A DNA stretch of 64,000 nucleotides from Hyalella azteca (taxonomy: Eukaryota; Arthropoda; Malacostraca; Amphipoda; Hyalellidae): the NCBI RefSeq assembly GCF_000764305.2, contig NW_025936095.1, forward strand, positions 310,001 through 374,000, read 5' to 3'. The position numbers were made by a program, and so were the translations under genes. Below are positions 10,481 to 22,440 of the stretch, piece by piece. Position 1 is the stretch's first letter, and every line of letters begins with the position of its first letter. The notes under the pieces were generated by a model. It searched no databases. It worked only from the letters and a program-made list of their open reading frames with translations, and was not told the origin of the DNA.

Positions 10481-13400
10481 AGTACCTACCTAAAGACTGT
10501 AAAGTATCTTGGTAGGCTCCACTGTGCAGAGAGTGAACGAAGATTTAAAGACCTACGGCGACGCATTATCGGCAAAATTTTCGCCTTCAGAAGATCTTGC
10601 CGACACATTTAATTAAAAATTACCCGGCGACGCATCTTTAAAATGGCCGGCGACGCTTTGGGCTTAAAAATCCATATATTGGCGACGCTGCATCCACCCT
10701 CTGCATAGTGGGGTAGGCTGGATACCAGTCTCCAGAGTCCAGACTCCAGTCTTATGCATTAGAAATTGGTTTAAATCTTAGGAGTATATGAGGAAGTTAA
10801 AAATGAACTGATTCTAAAGAATCTATGGTTTGTCACTAGTCACTATAGCCTAGGGACTAAGGAGACATGTCTGCCAATCTGCCAGTGTGCGCGTGGCATG
10901 GGCGGCCCGCGGCCCATGATCCGAATCCGATGATGATCGGTGATCAGTACTGGTTTTTAATGCGTACTAACACAACTGAATAAAATATTGCAACGAGAAG
11001 CGAAACAAATACAGACGTATAATACTGGAGACATAGTAGAAATCTCTAGGTAGTTTTTCTCACGATCAGACTCGCGCACTCACGCTCGCGACTCGTCCAC
11101 GGGTCCACCTGCCCCCCTAACACATCCAATCACTATAGCCTGTCCAGCCTCACAGTCCAGGCCAAATGCATGGCGAAAAGCAGGCCCTTGATATTACGTC
11201 AGCTGTCCGCAGTAACATATTTTTTTATTTTCAAAGAATATTCGGGTAAATTTATTTCTGATGACTACACGGTTTGAAATATTTGGGATCGAGTAAATTC
11301 ACCAGGAATGCAGTTAGAATTTATATTGCTAATGCAAAGCTGAGTAAAAAATTTTTAGCCAACTTGTATTTGAATTTTAATGTTATTAATATGTACTGTT
11401 GTTTTGGATCTAGAAATAATTTCAGGAGCTGGAGCGCTGAAACAAAGAATTGACCCATTTTATTTTTATCTTAATACTTATGCTGTCTACTTAGATATTA
11501 GGCAAATAAACGTATGTTTGGTGCCCTTTCATGAGTCTTTCCAGAACACGTGACAACCAGGTCGACACTCCTGCGTTTAGATTTGATCATTCGCATAGTT
11601 TTCACATAAGTATGAAATATGACAACAGATGGACTTATAGCCATTTTACAAAGCAGAGGTAATCATGCATTCTTTTAAGTTTGATACAATCATCTTCATT
11701 GAAGTATTTAGTAGCGATATATTCGTGAAAACCACCTTATATGGTGCTTTCGGCTTGTGTGTATGGATCTTTGAGCGTGTTATTGAGAAGCCCTTTGTGT
11801 CTTTCATTAGCGTTTCTGAGCGACCGAATCGACACTTCTCCGTCATGAGCGCCCACCACCACAGAGCTCGCGGTACCTGACTGCAATTCTCAATTGTGAG
11901 GCTAAGTTGTTATGGAGGAAAGATTCCTTGCCTTTCTCTTTTCTGTGACCATTTTACGTGGGGTCGAAATCTCGTGTAGCCTGTGCGACCTATTTATTAG
12001 TGTACCTGCTTCAGTAGCCTGGCCGCTTGAGGCCTTCCACACATTTGTGAATGATGAATGATTTGCGAAATTCGGTGCATTTGAGACTTTTCGCCTTGCT
12101 GGTGCGTAACAGTGGCGGCTCATAGATCTGGCTAATATTAGCCGATATCTCGTGTACGGGACTAGTCGTTGCTTAAGTTACAGAGGTGATTAGTGGGCTG
12201 CATGCAGCGTTACCAGGAAGCCAACAAAGTTCGAGTTATTATATATTATTTAATATTAGTCGACGCGGGAACAATACAAGCTAATGGTAATTAAAGCTAA
12301 TATTAGCTGATCGAAATTTTCGTTTATTTTTCTTATCCAGTGGCCTGGAGCAATTAACAGAGCATGAAGTTACAAAAATGGATTTTATACCCGGGCAAGT
12401 GACATGAGTAGGACTGAATCAGCCATGAGCGGTACAGACGTAACTGTGCTGCCATTAAAGTTCACAAAACAAAGTCGATGATGTTTACAAGTTATCTCGT
12501 CATCCTACCCTATTTTTTACCCACACCCAATGTTGATTGACACAATTTTTCATCTCCTCACATAGAGTAACAAGAATTTCATCAACTGATTCATCGAAAG
12601 CCTCCTGTAAGTCACCGTTGTCACGTTTCAATATCTTCAGCCAAGCGAACTCTTCAATGGCATGAAATTACAGCTGAAACTTTGAGAACGATGCAATGAA
12701 GGCGATGAATAGAAGAAGGAGCTAGCTATTCATGTCCAAATAATGACTCCCTTAACCCTGTTCTGGCATCTTAACTCCGTCACACATTCTGGTGCGTATA
12801 CCAGTGTGAAAATATGCCAAACAACGTCTACATCAGCGAATAAATTCCTGAATTTGTTGTGTAGTCGGGTAGGTACTTCGCTTAGCTATCTTATGATAAT
12901 ATAATTTAATATGAAATTAACGCAGTCTACTCGTAATATAACATTCTTCGTTATTTTATATGCTTTATCTTGATCCATGAAACTCTTAGGTACTTGTTTC
13001 CTTTTCTACGATGAAAAAGAGAGCCCGATGTCGGGCAAAGCGGTTGTATCTTCGCCCCCAACAACAACCAAAGAAAATAATATCAATAAAGATCACTACT
13101 TTCGAATGTTCAAATCAGGATTCTCTTCTTTCATTTGGCTAGTGCAATGGAAGCTCGAGTTTATCTGCGCTGTTCATCTCTTTGCAGCCTCCTACGGAAA
13201 AATATCTTTCGATATAAACAATTTCAATTGAGTGTTTCTCGTACGTCAGTTTAAAGAAAATCCCTGAATATTTTCATCAGGTGCTGGCTTTTTGATGGGT
13301 TTCACATGTGCTTACCATTTCCGTATCAATAGTTTAAATCGATCAATAGTAAATAAAGGCTCAAGGTGACTCGCCCATCTTCTCCGAAATCTCAAGCTGA

Positions 13401-13508
13401 CGTTCTTGAACTGACCCGCTGCTCCTAATTAGTGGAATAATGCTTAAAGTGCACTCTTCATATTACAGGAAACAACAACAGAATAATCAGTTATCACTTG
13501 ACAAAAAT
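10481..13508. other. Unassigned intergenic region
   Basis: The motif GGCGACGC recurs four times in 10556-10690. Small open stretches at 11665-11880 (+), 12123-11902 (-) and 12977-13231 (+) show no motif, no splice partner and no codon bias that would support a gene. I see no RNA gene. Confidence 0.4.
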
Positions 13509-13614
13509 CACTGAACAACTGGTGCAAGAGTGCTGCAGTTATCACCAGCATTAGTGACCCAGCGGCAACACTGATGGACAGTTTCGCGGCCACGGAACTG
13601 CCCGGCGCGGCCGC

Positions 13615-16600
13615 TCATCCGCCGATGTCGATGCCGGGGTAGAAGTCGTTGCAGGCGTCGGTGTTGCAGCACTTGGCGCACACCTCCACGTAGATGCCCA
13701 GGCCGCGAGGTCTGCACCCGAAGTAGCAGGTGTCTATGCACGATCTCGCCAGCGTCGTCAGTACGCCATTTATTTCTGTGCGCTCCACCTGTCGAAACAA
13801 ATTCACATTTGGAAAAATCTGAACTGGAATACTTCGTGAATATATGTAATGACGCTAGTAGTAACGAGTGCACCAGAAAATAAAATTTAAAGATAAATTG
13901 AATTTCTGTATAGTGATTGCTATAAAATTCTTAAATTCCAGATTGGTCATAATATTATTATTCAGCGTACTAGCCATGCCTGTCAAGAAGTCAGCAATTG
14001 AGGCCCATGTATTGTATAAATTAAAATTCTATTCCATATTGTAAAGTGTGTGTGAGCAAGGGCTGATATTGTCTTCTGATTAAAGTAGATGCTTGAAATG
14101 TGGTTGATATTTGAAATGTTTCGATATCAAAATAACGCCCGTTGGTCCCCAATAAAAATGAGGCACATGAGTTTAACCAATTGTTATTGAGTGTTTAATG
14201 TATAATGAAGAAAATTCGTAATGACGTGTTACTAAATTTTTTACATTTCACGGTGAATTGCAACTGGCACGAGTTGGCTTTAGAGTTTAAAATATAAAAC
14301 TTTATAGTTGTATTACAAATCAAATAGTTTCTGGAAATCTGACCTTACAGAAAATGTCGCGTACTCCGCAGTTGACGAGGTAGTCGGGATGGACGGCCTC
14401 GCCATGCCTGCCCAGGCACGGGTGTAAGCTGTCGTAGCCTGTCTTGAAGTCCAGCGAGCACGAGAAGCACGACAAGTTCCCCACAGTCGCTGCGGGGTCC
14501 GGAGCCTCGGTCGCCGGCTCATCGAATCCGAACGGCCGGAATATCGGATTGCCGAACCGATCGAACTGAAATTGACCTGGAGTATGGAAAGATCACTGAT
14601 CATAAGAATAACGAATTATTTAACGACCTATAGTCGTTTTGTTTCATCTTTCGAACAAGTTAGAGGCCTAGTGTTTGAGTCTACCAGGTTAAATAACCTC
14701 ATAAGTTCTGAGGCTTCAAAGAATGACAACGTTCCATTCGTACTTCAAAAATGTCAGTCCAGGTCGCATGTTTTTTTATTTTTTTGTTTTTGTAAATGGA
14801 GCATACTTGGATCCCGAAAATTTCTTTTTTTATGCTGCGATAGAAATTACTGAAAAAAAACACAATTATTACATGTTCAATAAATCTATTAATTTAAAAA
14901 AGATAAGAAATGCTCGGATTTCACATCTGATAGATTGTTCTGAATATTATCCTCCAGTAACACCGGCGAGGTTTTTAGGACATTTCTCGCCGTTGTACTT
15001 TCTACTAACAAAACAAGATATCCAATCGAATAAATATTCCGATTCACATCGGCTTTCCCGTCGTAGTTTAGAGGTTTTGTCCTTTTTTACTCATGGGACT
15101 GGCGGGTTTGATGGAGCAAGAGATAATCGTTATACAGGTCAGAGAAAATCGCTTTAGATTCAGAAGCTGATGTTACAGACTAGCAGAGGTGGGCAGTAGC
15201 GCGCTACATGTAGCGGCCGCTACTAGCGGCCGCTACATTTTCAGTAGCGGTAGCGGTAGCGGCTCTACATTTAAGGCAATGTAGCGGTAGCGGTAGCGCC
15301 CGCTACATATTTAAGTAGCGATACGAGGTTTTGCCGCTACAGCGCTACCGCTGCATTCATAGATAAAGCCTTTAGATTTTACTTAAGGGGACCGGCTACC
15401 CTCCAACAAAACTTTTCTGTTTACAGACGGATCGTTTTGAAACTTGGTACACATATGTAAAACAGAAATCTAAGACCTTTTTGTTCATGTAAATTTAAAA
15501 AAATGAAAGAAAACGTGGAATTAATAGAAAACGGCAAATAAGGGGTACTCATAAAAAAGTTTATAACTTTTGCAAATCACGTGTTACAATGTCGAGACAC
15601 ATATCATTCGATTTGTAACAACAATATCTAGCGACTGTAGAGCCCCGTCTTTTGATTTTCCTCAGCGTTTTTTTCGCGTTCTTCCCATTTTTTCACTCTC
15701 ATTTTTCCCCCCCCCCCCACCTTCCTCCCCCTCCCATATATAAGTCAAACCATGCACATATTAAAAAAAGGCTTCTAGAGTCGCTAGGAATTGTTTTTAC
15801 AAATCGAATGGTATGTCTCTCATTGGCGTAGCTTGAAAACTGTTGGAGTTATAATTTTTTTAAGATGGCGTTTTTTGTATTTTTAAATTGTTCAGGGGAG
15901 CCAAATAAAGTAAAATTCATTGAAAACAGAAGAATATGCCCAAAAAGTCTTGATATTGTAGCCCAAGCTTTCCCATTGCCAATTATTTGCAACCAAGGAA
16001 CCAGAACGCGTCTTTATGTTCAATTTAACGTGAATAATAGGCTATAATGGGACTTTTTATATATAAATATATATAAAATATTCATTCTACATAAATTTAC
16101 AATTGCATTACGCAAAAACTATTGCATGAACATCCATGTTAGTAACTTTGTTAAACGCGTCTTGTTTGTAGCTTTGAAACGAGTGCAAAAACTTTGCAAT
16201 TAACCTAAATAATGACATATAAATACCATTTATTTGTAAATAATGATATAAAATGATCATTTTATAAAAGTTCAAGATTGCATTACACAAAAAAGTATTG
16301 CATGTACATCTATGGTAGTACATCTATGGTAGTAGCTTTGTTGAACGCGTCTCGTTTGTAGCTTTCAAACGAGTGCAAACACTTTGTAATTAACGAGAGT
16401 AATGATCTATATACACAGATTTAATTCAAATAAATCTTTGTACATATTGTTAAAAAATGTTCATATATATATTTTTAAAATTGTCTTACGCAAAAATTAT
16501 AGCACGCACAGACATGCCGTAAACTGCGTTAGACGCGCCTTTTCAGCAGATACAAAATTAGTCAAGAAAACGGTAAAGCCAAAATTTCCGATTTTTAGGA

Positions 16601-19412
16601 TAGCCGGTCCCCTTAATAGTATTAAATATTATTTAAAAACCAGCATGATACATACATAATATAAATTACAGAATAAAACTGTACGAAATATTTCGGTGTA
16701 ATGTTGTCAACCTCAGCCTGTTACTGGTGTCAACATGTTGTTACTTGTTAAGTTGTTACCAGTTACCACTAACATTTTTTTTCATCTTTCAGTTTGCTTA
16801 CAGTTATTTTTATGTTTCACCTTCCCTACATGGATGTCTACTTCAATCTACCAATCTCAAAAAAAATCCACATATATATAAAAAAAACTGAATTTTATAT
16901 GTATATGTCGATAATTTCTTAGATTGGTAGATTAAAGTTCACATCCATGTAGGGAAGGTAAAACATAAAAATAACTGTAACTTCTATTTACTGTATCTAA
17001 CCCTGGGGTAACCCATACTAGTTCGGTTAGGTTAATTGCAATGAAGTTGCATTGATATGTTTTAAAAATGTTTTAGTATCATTAAATGTTAATGAGTAAA
17101 TTCCAATAGCAGAACAATAAATATTTAGAGATTTCCAATAATTTTAGCCATTGTAGCGGCTAATGTAGCGCGCTACATTTTACTGTAGCGGTAGCGGTAG
17201 CGCCCGTTACAATCTAGTGGCTGTAGCGGTAACGGTAGCGCCCGCTACATTTAGAGCATGTAGCGGTAGCGGTAGCGGTAGCGCCGCTACATTTCCAAGT
17301 AGCGCTGCCCAGCTCTGCAGACTAGACATTCAAAGTTCAAAAAATAACAATAACTGTGGCAAACCTCGTGCTTTAATCGTTGCTGTTTACTGAAAATTTT
17401 CCCAAAGCTGTGCCCGGTTTTCAATATTCTTCTGATACGGCTGTTCTATTCACATTTATGTGAACTCGTGTAGCTAGTTTTGCGTGCGATTTTTGATCCA
17501 CACATACTTGTGGAATGTGCATGTGAGTGTATGAAGAACTCACGTACAAAGACAAATGGAACGTATGAGTTGATAAAACAGAATCGCGTAATTTTAAAAA
17601 ACTGTCGTGAGTAATTCTATATATAATATTATAGATTCGCGTGCTCTGAATAATCCTCAAGGTATGTCAGGGCGACACACTCATGCACTTTAGAATAGAA
17701 TAGAATAGAAGTGTCGGCGTTGAAGAAATAGGCCCATGGCCTGTTGCCGATTCTTGAACTTTTCGTGACTTGATTCACAAGGGATCCGGCCTTTGGAACC
17801 CGATCTTACTTATTGCCTGATCCGTAATTTGCTAGGCATTTTAAGACTGAACATATGCTCCTGCATAGCTTCGTCTAGTCTGTTTTTGAAGATGTTCATA
17901 CTCGGAGCTNNNNNNNNNNNNNNNNNNNNNNNNNNNNNNNNNNNNNNNNNNNNNNNNNNNNNNNNNNNNNNNNNNNNNNNNNNNNNNNNNNNNNNNNNNN
18001 NNNNNNNNNNNNNNNNNNNNNNNNNNNNNNNNNNNNNNNNNNNNNNNNNNNNNNNNNNNNNNNNNNNNNNNNNNNNNNNNNNNNNNNNNNNNNNNNNNNN
18101 NNNNNNNNNNNNNNNNNNNNNNNNNNNNNNNNNNNNNNNNNNNNNNNNNNNNNNNNNNNNNNNNNNTTCATGTCCTTAATAAAGTCCGAAATATTCACTG
18201 CCTTCACTGCTTCTCGGAGTTTATCATAGTCGCCTTTCGCAAAATTTAAACGCTCACGCTTCCGAAGCGTCTTTTCTGTACAGCACTTAAGTCTGAAAAA
18301 CAATGATTGGTGATGGCTTTTGCCCATCGGAGCCTCGTGACGAAGCTCATCCAACATTGATTCATCACTGGTAAACACCAGGTCTAGAATATTGGGAGTC
18401 TGTTTACTTCTATAATGGGTTGGTTTGGTAACGTGCTGGACTAGGAAGGAGTCTCTTACTGACTTTGGGAAAAGTATTGGGCGTTGGAAAACTCGCATAC
18501 ATGCAGGCAAAATAGCACATGCAGAGAGTGTTGCAATTCACAACCAGAAAAGCGAGTGTGTGTGGCGGGCCAGTAAGTCCTGAGGCTGACGTGTTGGCAA
18601 GTGAGTGTGTGGCGGGCCAGTAAGTCACGAATCTGATATGTTGAAGCGTGCGACCTATCGACCATCTCCCCTCGACCCTCTCCACGTCCAGTAAGGGTCA
18701 TGCCCTGATTGCTGCTGCCGTAATTATGCCCGCAATCACTTTACGTGGCTGCGCTCACTGAGTGTTCAAGCTTCTAGGTCGTCGTTCAGATCCTTAGAGA
18801 TAATCACGACGTCAAAAATTTATTCTGATCCTCTTAACATTTGGAAATCAATAGTACTGATATCTGGAGACCGAGTATCGTAGCCAGACGAGTAACGATA
18901 AAACGGCCAGGTTGCGGCAGAAGTGATCGTTACTGAACGCTTCAGTGTGCCAGTGTGATGTCACGCGGGGATAATATTTATCGTCACTGCTAACGTCAAT
19001 GCCGATAACCACGCCAGCAGCACTAAAGCCGCTGGCCTTCAACAGAAACGATTTATTTTATAAGCTTAACTGAGCCACCTAGAAACAGGGTTTTAGTTAT
19101 TATGCGGCAATCGAACATTATACAAATCGAAGTTCTGGCCTGCATAATACTCTGAACCTCTGGGCCACAATGCGTGAATTGCAATTTTATTACAATGCGT
19201 GACAAAAGGATAACTATTTTAGGATAATTACTACTTATATCTTCAAATAATTTTAAAATGGATTCATAATTTTCAATTATTTCTTATATAACTTCAGCCA
19301 GGAGTTTGAAAACTTGCAGGCATCTTTAGGTTCATGCGAGCAGCGAGCTGGTACACAGCGGCTTACCTGAAGATGTCGCGATGATGATGAATGCGAGAGC
19401 AATGACGAACAT
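13615..19412 (-). CDS. Secreted Ly6/uPAR-like (three-finger) cysteine-rich protein, 150 aa, three exons
   Basis: The coding exons are 19412-19367, 14576-14344 and 13788-13615 (46+233+174 nt, 150 codons plus stop), with phases 1 and 0. Exon 1 encodes a signal peptide (MFVIALAFIIIATSS) and ends at donor GTAAGC. Exon 2 starts after acceptor CTCCAG; after a proline-rich linker it has LSCFSC followed by three more cysteines (HPC, VNC, IFC) and ends AAG|GTCAGA. Exon 3 follows acceptor TTTCGACAG and holds SCIDTCYFGC, VEVCAKCC and the family signature CCNTDACND, ending GIDIGG and stop. The twelve cysteines and the CC-x3-D-x-CN ending match the Ly6/uPAR fold; the usual domain has ten. There is no hydrophobic GPI-type tail, so the product is probably secreted. 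The ligand is unknown; arthropod relatives act in septate junctions, sleep regulation or as venom-like peptides. Intron 1 (14577-19366) is crowded with transposons and an assembly gap. Confidence 0.82.
15387..16612. mobile_element. TTAA-flanked (piggyBac-type) inverted-repeat element nested in the hAT element
   Basis: The ends are TTAA|GGGGACCGGCTACCCT and, reversed on the right, TTAA|GGGGACCGGCTATCCT, flanked by TTAA at 15383-15386 and 16613-16616, the target of piggyBac-type elements. It is 1226 bp, with no transposase; the interior has two diverged repeats around AACGCGTCTTGTTTGTAGCT (near 16155 and 16345). Confidence 0.8.
16798..16981. repeat. Large near-perfect hairpin (about 60-bp arms)
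   Basis: The arm TTACAGTTATTTTTATGTTT...AGATTGG (16798-16857) is repeated inverted at 16921-16981 around an AT-rich loop of about 65 bp. The CCTTCCCTACATGGATGT core is identical in both arms. It is probably a small foldback element inside the hAT copy. Confidence 0.8.
17690..18510 (-). mobile_element. CR1-like LINE copy: EN/RT linker, C-terminus and 3' tail (contains assembly gap)
   Basis: On the minus strand 18490-18167 encodes the end of the endonuclease and the linker to RT: QTPNILDLVFTSDESMLDEL and then EAPMGKSHHQSLFF, the ILDLVFT and GKSxH block typical of CR1/Jockey-group LINEs. The N run hides the RT core. Beyond it 17909-17810 encodes the C-terminus (APSMNIFKNRLDEAM) to a TAA. The 3' UTR ends with AATCGGCAACAGGCCATGGG and a terminal (TTCTA)n tail (17692-17708). 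It lies in intron 1 of the Ly6-like gene, same strand. Confidence 0.85.
17910..18166. other. Assembly gap (257 N)
   Basis: This is a run of undetermined bases inside the LINE copy, replacing most of its RT domain. The true length of the gap is not known from the sequence. Confidence 0.99.
18552..18630. repeat. Short tandem duplication, unit about 47 bp
   Basis: GTGTGGCGGGCCAGTAAGTC occurs at about 18561-18580 and 18608-18627, each preceded by a GAGTGTGT run. It lies just outside the 5' break of the LINE fragment. Confidence 0.7.
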
Positions 19413-19499
19413 TTTTGTGGCGGTTTTGCATACAAAAATTTATATGTTCTTATTTTCAAGCTTCCTTGATATAAAAAATGCAACTATAACTCAAACTAT

Positions 19500-20755
19500 A
19501 GCCTGTAGATGAACTGGACAGAGGAACATTTTTTATTGCAGTAACTGACATAATTTTTTTTAAAAAAGTCAATACCAATTGAAATTTTCATAGCGCCAAT
19601 GGAACTAATTAACACCAAATATTTTATTGTGTGCTAGAGCTTTAAAACATAGCAAATATGTCTGATAAATCTACAAAAACTTTTTCCAAAAAATTTTCAG
19701 TAGAATATATCGTAATTGATTGTTCTTCAATATAATATTGCCGTAAATAGGCCTTATAATATATATAATACAAGTTTCAATTGCCCGAATATTACTCTAA
19801 GTAAAAATTTAGTTTGACTAAGATGAAAAATCTGCTATGTCTTAATTTAGGGGTTTTTGGTGATCACCTAGGGGCGGAATGAAAATTATTTAAAATTCAT
19901 AATCCGAGTTTGCGTACAGTACTTGTCCTTATACTCTGGGCACCCGCGTCGGGTTGTGGCTGTTATTTTCTTAACAGCTGTGGAATAGTGAATGATCTAA
20001 AGTCGAATAATGAATGATCTAAACTCGTGTCAAATAATTTCGCCTGGTATATCGAGAAAAGTAATTTATTCATCAGCTTAAAAGAGTGCCCAAGCTGGCG
20101 GACAAGAGGGCGGGGAATTCAGGAGCTCAATCCTTATAAGTGGCGACCTTGCGCTCCTGACATGAGTCACATTACCGCCATCAAATCCTGATCGATGAAC
20201 TCCCATCAAACTACAGCACCTGTGCAGAGCTGCACGGCCAGCACCTGACGGTTAACTGTGAACTTTGTGCGGTCCTCAAGTGAGAAGATCCCACACGCCG
20301 CATGTGTGGGTGACTCATCGAGAACGCAACATTTTCTTAGGAATTTTCAGTTCTCTTAGAACAAATTATTCATTTAGAATTTAATTGCAAGATATCTGCA
20401 TGAAAAATATATTTGATAACTATGATATGTTGCAAGATCGTTGTGCTGTATGAAATAAGGCACATAATTGTCAAGTTAGCAAAACAATAGATGACCATTT
20501 TGTAAAGTTAGCAATTTGAGCATACCTTTGACAAAATTAAAATATTCATGACAAATCACAACTGCAGAGAAGGTGCCGCTTCTAGAGAAATGATTATTTG
20601 TTTCACAAAATTACCCAATTTACGTCACGACAAAATCTTCGACCATAACAAAATGTGCTTCAGTTGCTTGAGGCCCCCATACCTCATAAATGAATATCAA
20701 AAGTATTATGTTAGTCACCGGTGTTACAATTAGATACTATATATAGTTAATATGA
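19500..20755. other. Upstream region of the Ly6-like gene, no further gene seen
   Basis: AT-rich sequence 5' of the signal-peptide exon. I could not fix a promoter; a GC-rich stretch near 20100-20300 contains a small hairpin (CCACACGCCGCATGTGTGGG). The open stretch 20548-20733 has no support. Confidence 0.4.
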
Positions 20756-20830
20756 TATAGAATAGAGGTGTCGGCAATGAAGAAATAGGCCCATGGCCTG
20801 TTGCCGACTCCTGTGCTTTGAGTTAATGTG
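20756..20830 (-). mobile_element. Solo 3' end of the CR1-like LINE
   Basis: Read on the minus strand, this is the same 3' terminus as at 17690-17750 (CGGCAACAGGCCATGGGCCT, then GCCGACACCTCTATTCTAT), with no upstream coding sequence. It is therefore an extremely 5'-truncated insertion of the same LINE family. Confidence 0.8.
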
Positions 20831-20937
20831 AAAGTTACACAATTATCTAGCGCTTTGATTTTAAATTTCTCAGTTAAGCCTAATATAATATTATTCAATA
20901 TCTGTTAATTCTATCGCAATTGCTGGCTGTGTTCAAG

Positions 20938-21071
20938 CGTTGTTCGCCGAGCGAAAACTGCGAGGTGCCGACGACTTGGGCGCCGGAACCGGACTGAGCT
21001 CCAGTGGCGCCGGGGACCAGCATGTCCATTGTCTTCGATCAAATTGGTCGTTCATGGGGCATGAGGCCATT
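20938..21071 (+). CDS. Candidate isolated coding exon, unknown product
   Basis: A GC-rich block in AT-rich surroundings stays open for 44 codons (LFAERKLRGADDLGAGTG then LSSSGAGDQHVHC) and ends at a perfect donor GCCATT|GTAAGT (21072). The acceptor would be GTGTTCAAG, which is weak. The opposite strand also has an open reading from an ATG (MDMLVPGATGAQSGSG), so strand is not settled. No partner exon could be found and the family is not recognised. It could be an unusual GC-rich intergenic patch. Confidence 0.25.
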
Positions 21072-22440
21072 GTAAGTATTTTTTTCGGAACACAGATGTG
21101 TTAATGAATTCATCGTTTATCTTATTACGGGCAAATGCGGCGCATAGTGACACGTTTAATAATATGGCATGCAATTTAATCACGTAATATGAACTCGAGT
21201 TATGACAGTGATTGAATTGACAGTGAATACAGTGAATTATGACTACATGGCGAGTCACGCTATGGCGAAGGAAAACTTCGTTAATGAAACAAACTTTGTT
21301 TACCGCAACAAGAATACAGTTTCCTAAAAAAATGTGACGTCGTTCGTCACTCGTCAGATTCAATGCACGAAGCATTCCCATACATATCTATTCTTGCTCA
21401 AAATCATTCATTACTACGGCGTGCACTCAACGAGTGCGTGGTAAATATCGCAAAGATCAACAACATCATTCTTCAAGCGATGCAGTGAGTCTCCAAGCGG
21501 TCTCTTCGTCATCGTCATCGTACAGGAGCTCGAGCGAGCAGGGCACAGATTCTCGATCCCGCCCAGTGTTACCCGTTAATATGTTGCTATAGCTTATATA
21601 AATGCCTAACGTATTTGTGTATTTCTCTATTGTCTATTACTGTGTGAATGATTCACGAATTGGTGATGCCAAGTTCATGTTATTGAGTGAAGATTAAAGT
21701 TGTTATGAGAGTAACGCTACGGCAAGACATCATGAACACCGATTCAAAAACTGCTTTATCAATTTGAGTGAAGGAGGCGATTTTTCTTCTGGTGGTTGGG
21801 ATTTTGAGATAAATGTTACAGTGGCCGTCCCTCTTTATTAATTATTTGATGTAAATATTACGTAGGTTGGAGTGAAGAACTTTAAGTTTCTGTTATTTAT
21901 TGATGGTTGAAGAAGGATGACGCCATTAACACCCACAGAGTTGTTGGTCGTTGCAAGCTTTTTGCAACTTTTTTTTTGGTCGTTTACTGATACAGAGTTA
22001 TTGGTCGTTAGAATAAACATGACATGAACACAATAGAGTAACAATTTCAAAAGAATATAGATAACACAATTAGTAATTCAGTTATGATAATTACACTGAA
22101 AAGTTTTATAAATTACAGGAATTGAAATCTTGTGAAGAACTCAGCAGCTTATCCCAGCAGATGTCCCACGGCGGCAGACAGTAAATGACTCGTAGCTAAA
22201 GCGCGATTGACTAATGGTTACCCACGAGGCATTCTAAACAAAATTCACAGTATTTGATGGCACGATTTAAACATAAAAGTATTTTCGACATTTATTAAAC
22301 TTTTCATTATTCAGAAATTACACGAATATTATTCGTGCTTGAGAATCGATGATTTACCGACTGAATATTTTATAATTATTTAATAATAAAATTGATTAAA
22401 TCAGAAATAAGTAGGAGAGTTCAAGGTTATGCTCTATAAC

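Larger units (their letters stand above)
15184..17317. mobile_element. Non-autonomous hAT element with 8-bp target duplication (2.13 kb)
   Basis: The termini are CAGAGGTGGGCAGTAGCG on the left and, reversed, CAGAGCTGGGCAGCGCTAC on the right. A perfect 8-bp target duplication CAGACTAG flanks them (15176-15183 and 17318-17325), diagnostic of hAT insertion. Both subterminal regions carry many copies of GTAGCGGTAGCG and its complement CGCTACAT (15205-15350 and 17155-17305), probable transposase-binding repeats. No hAT transposase is present. The element sits in intron 1 of the Ly6-like gene and has itself received the insertion at 15387-16612. Confidence 0.9.

Noticed and set aside
12977..13231. 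84-codon plus-strand open stretch near the Ly6-like gene
   Set aside because: No signal peptide, motif or splice context; treated as chance.
13508..13873. 121-codon ORF over exon 3 of the Ly6-like gene in another frame
   Set aside because: It is a shadow: the cysteine pattern and splice phase fix the other frame.
17793..18179. ORFs running through the N run
   Set aside because: They are open only because unknown bases give no stop codons.
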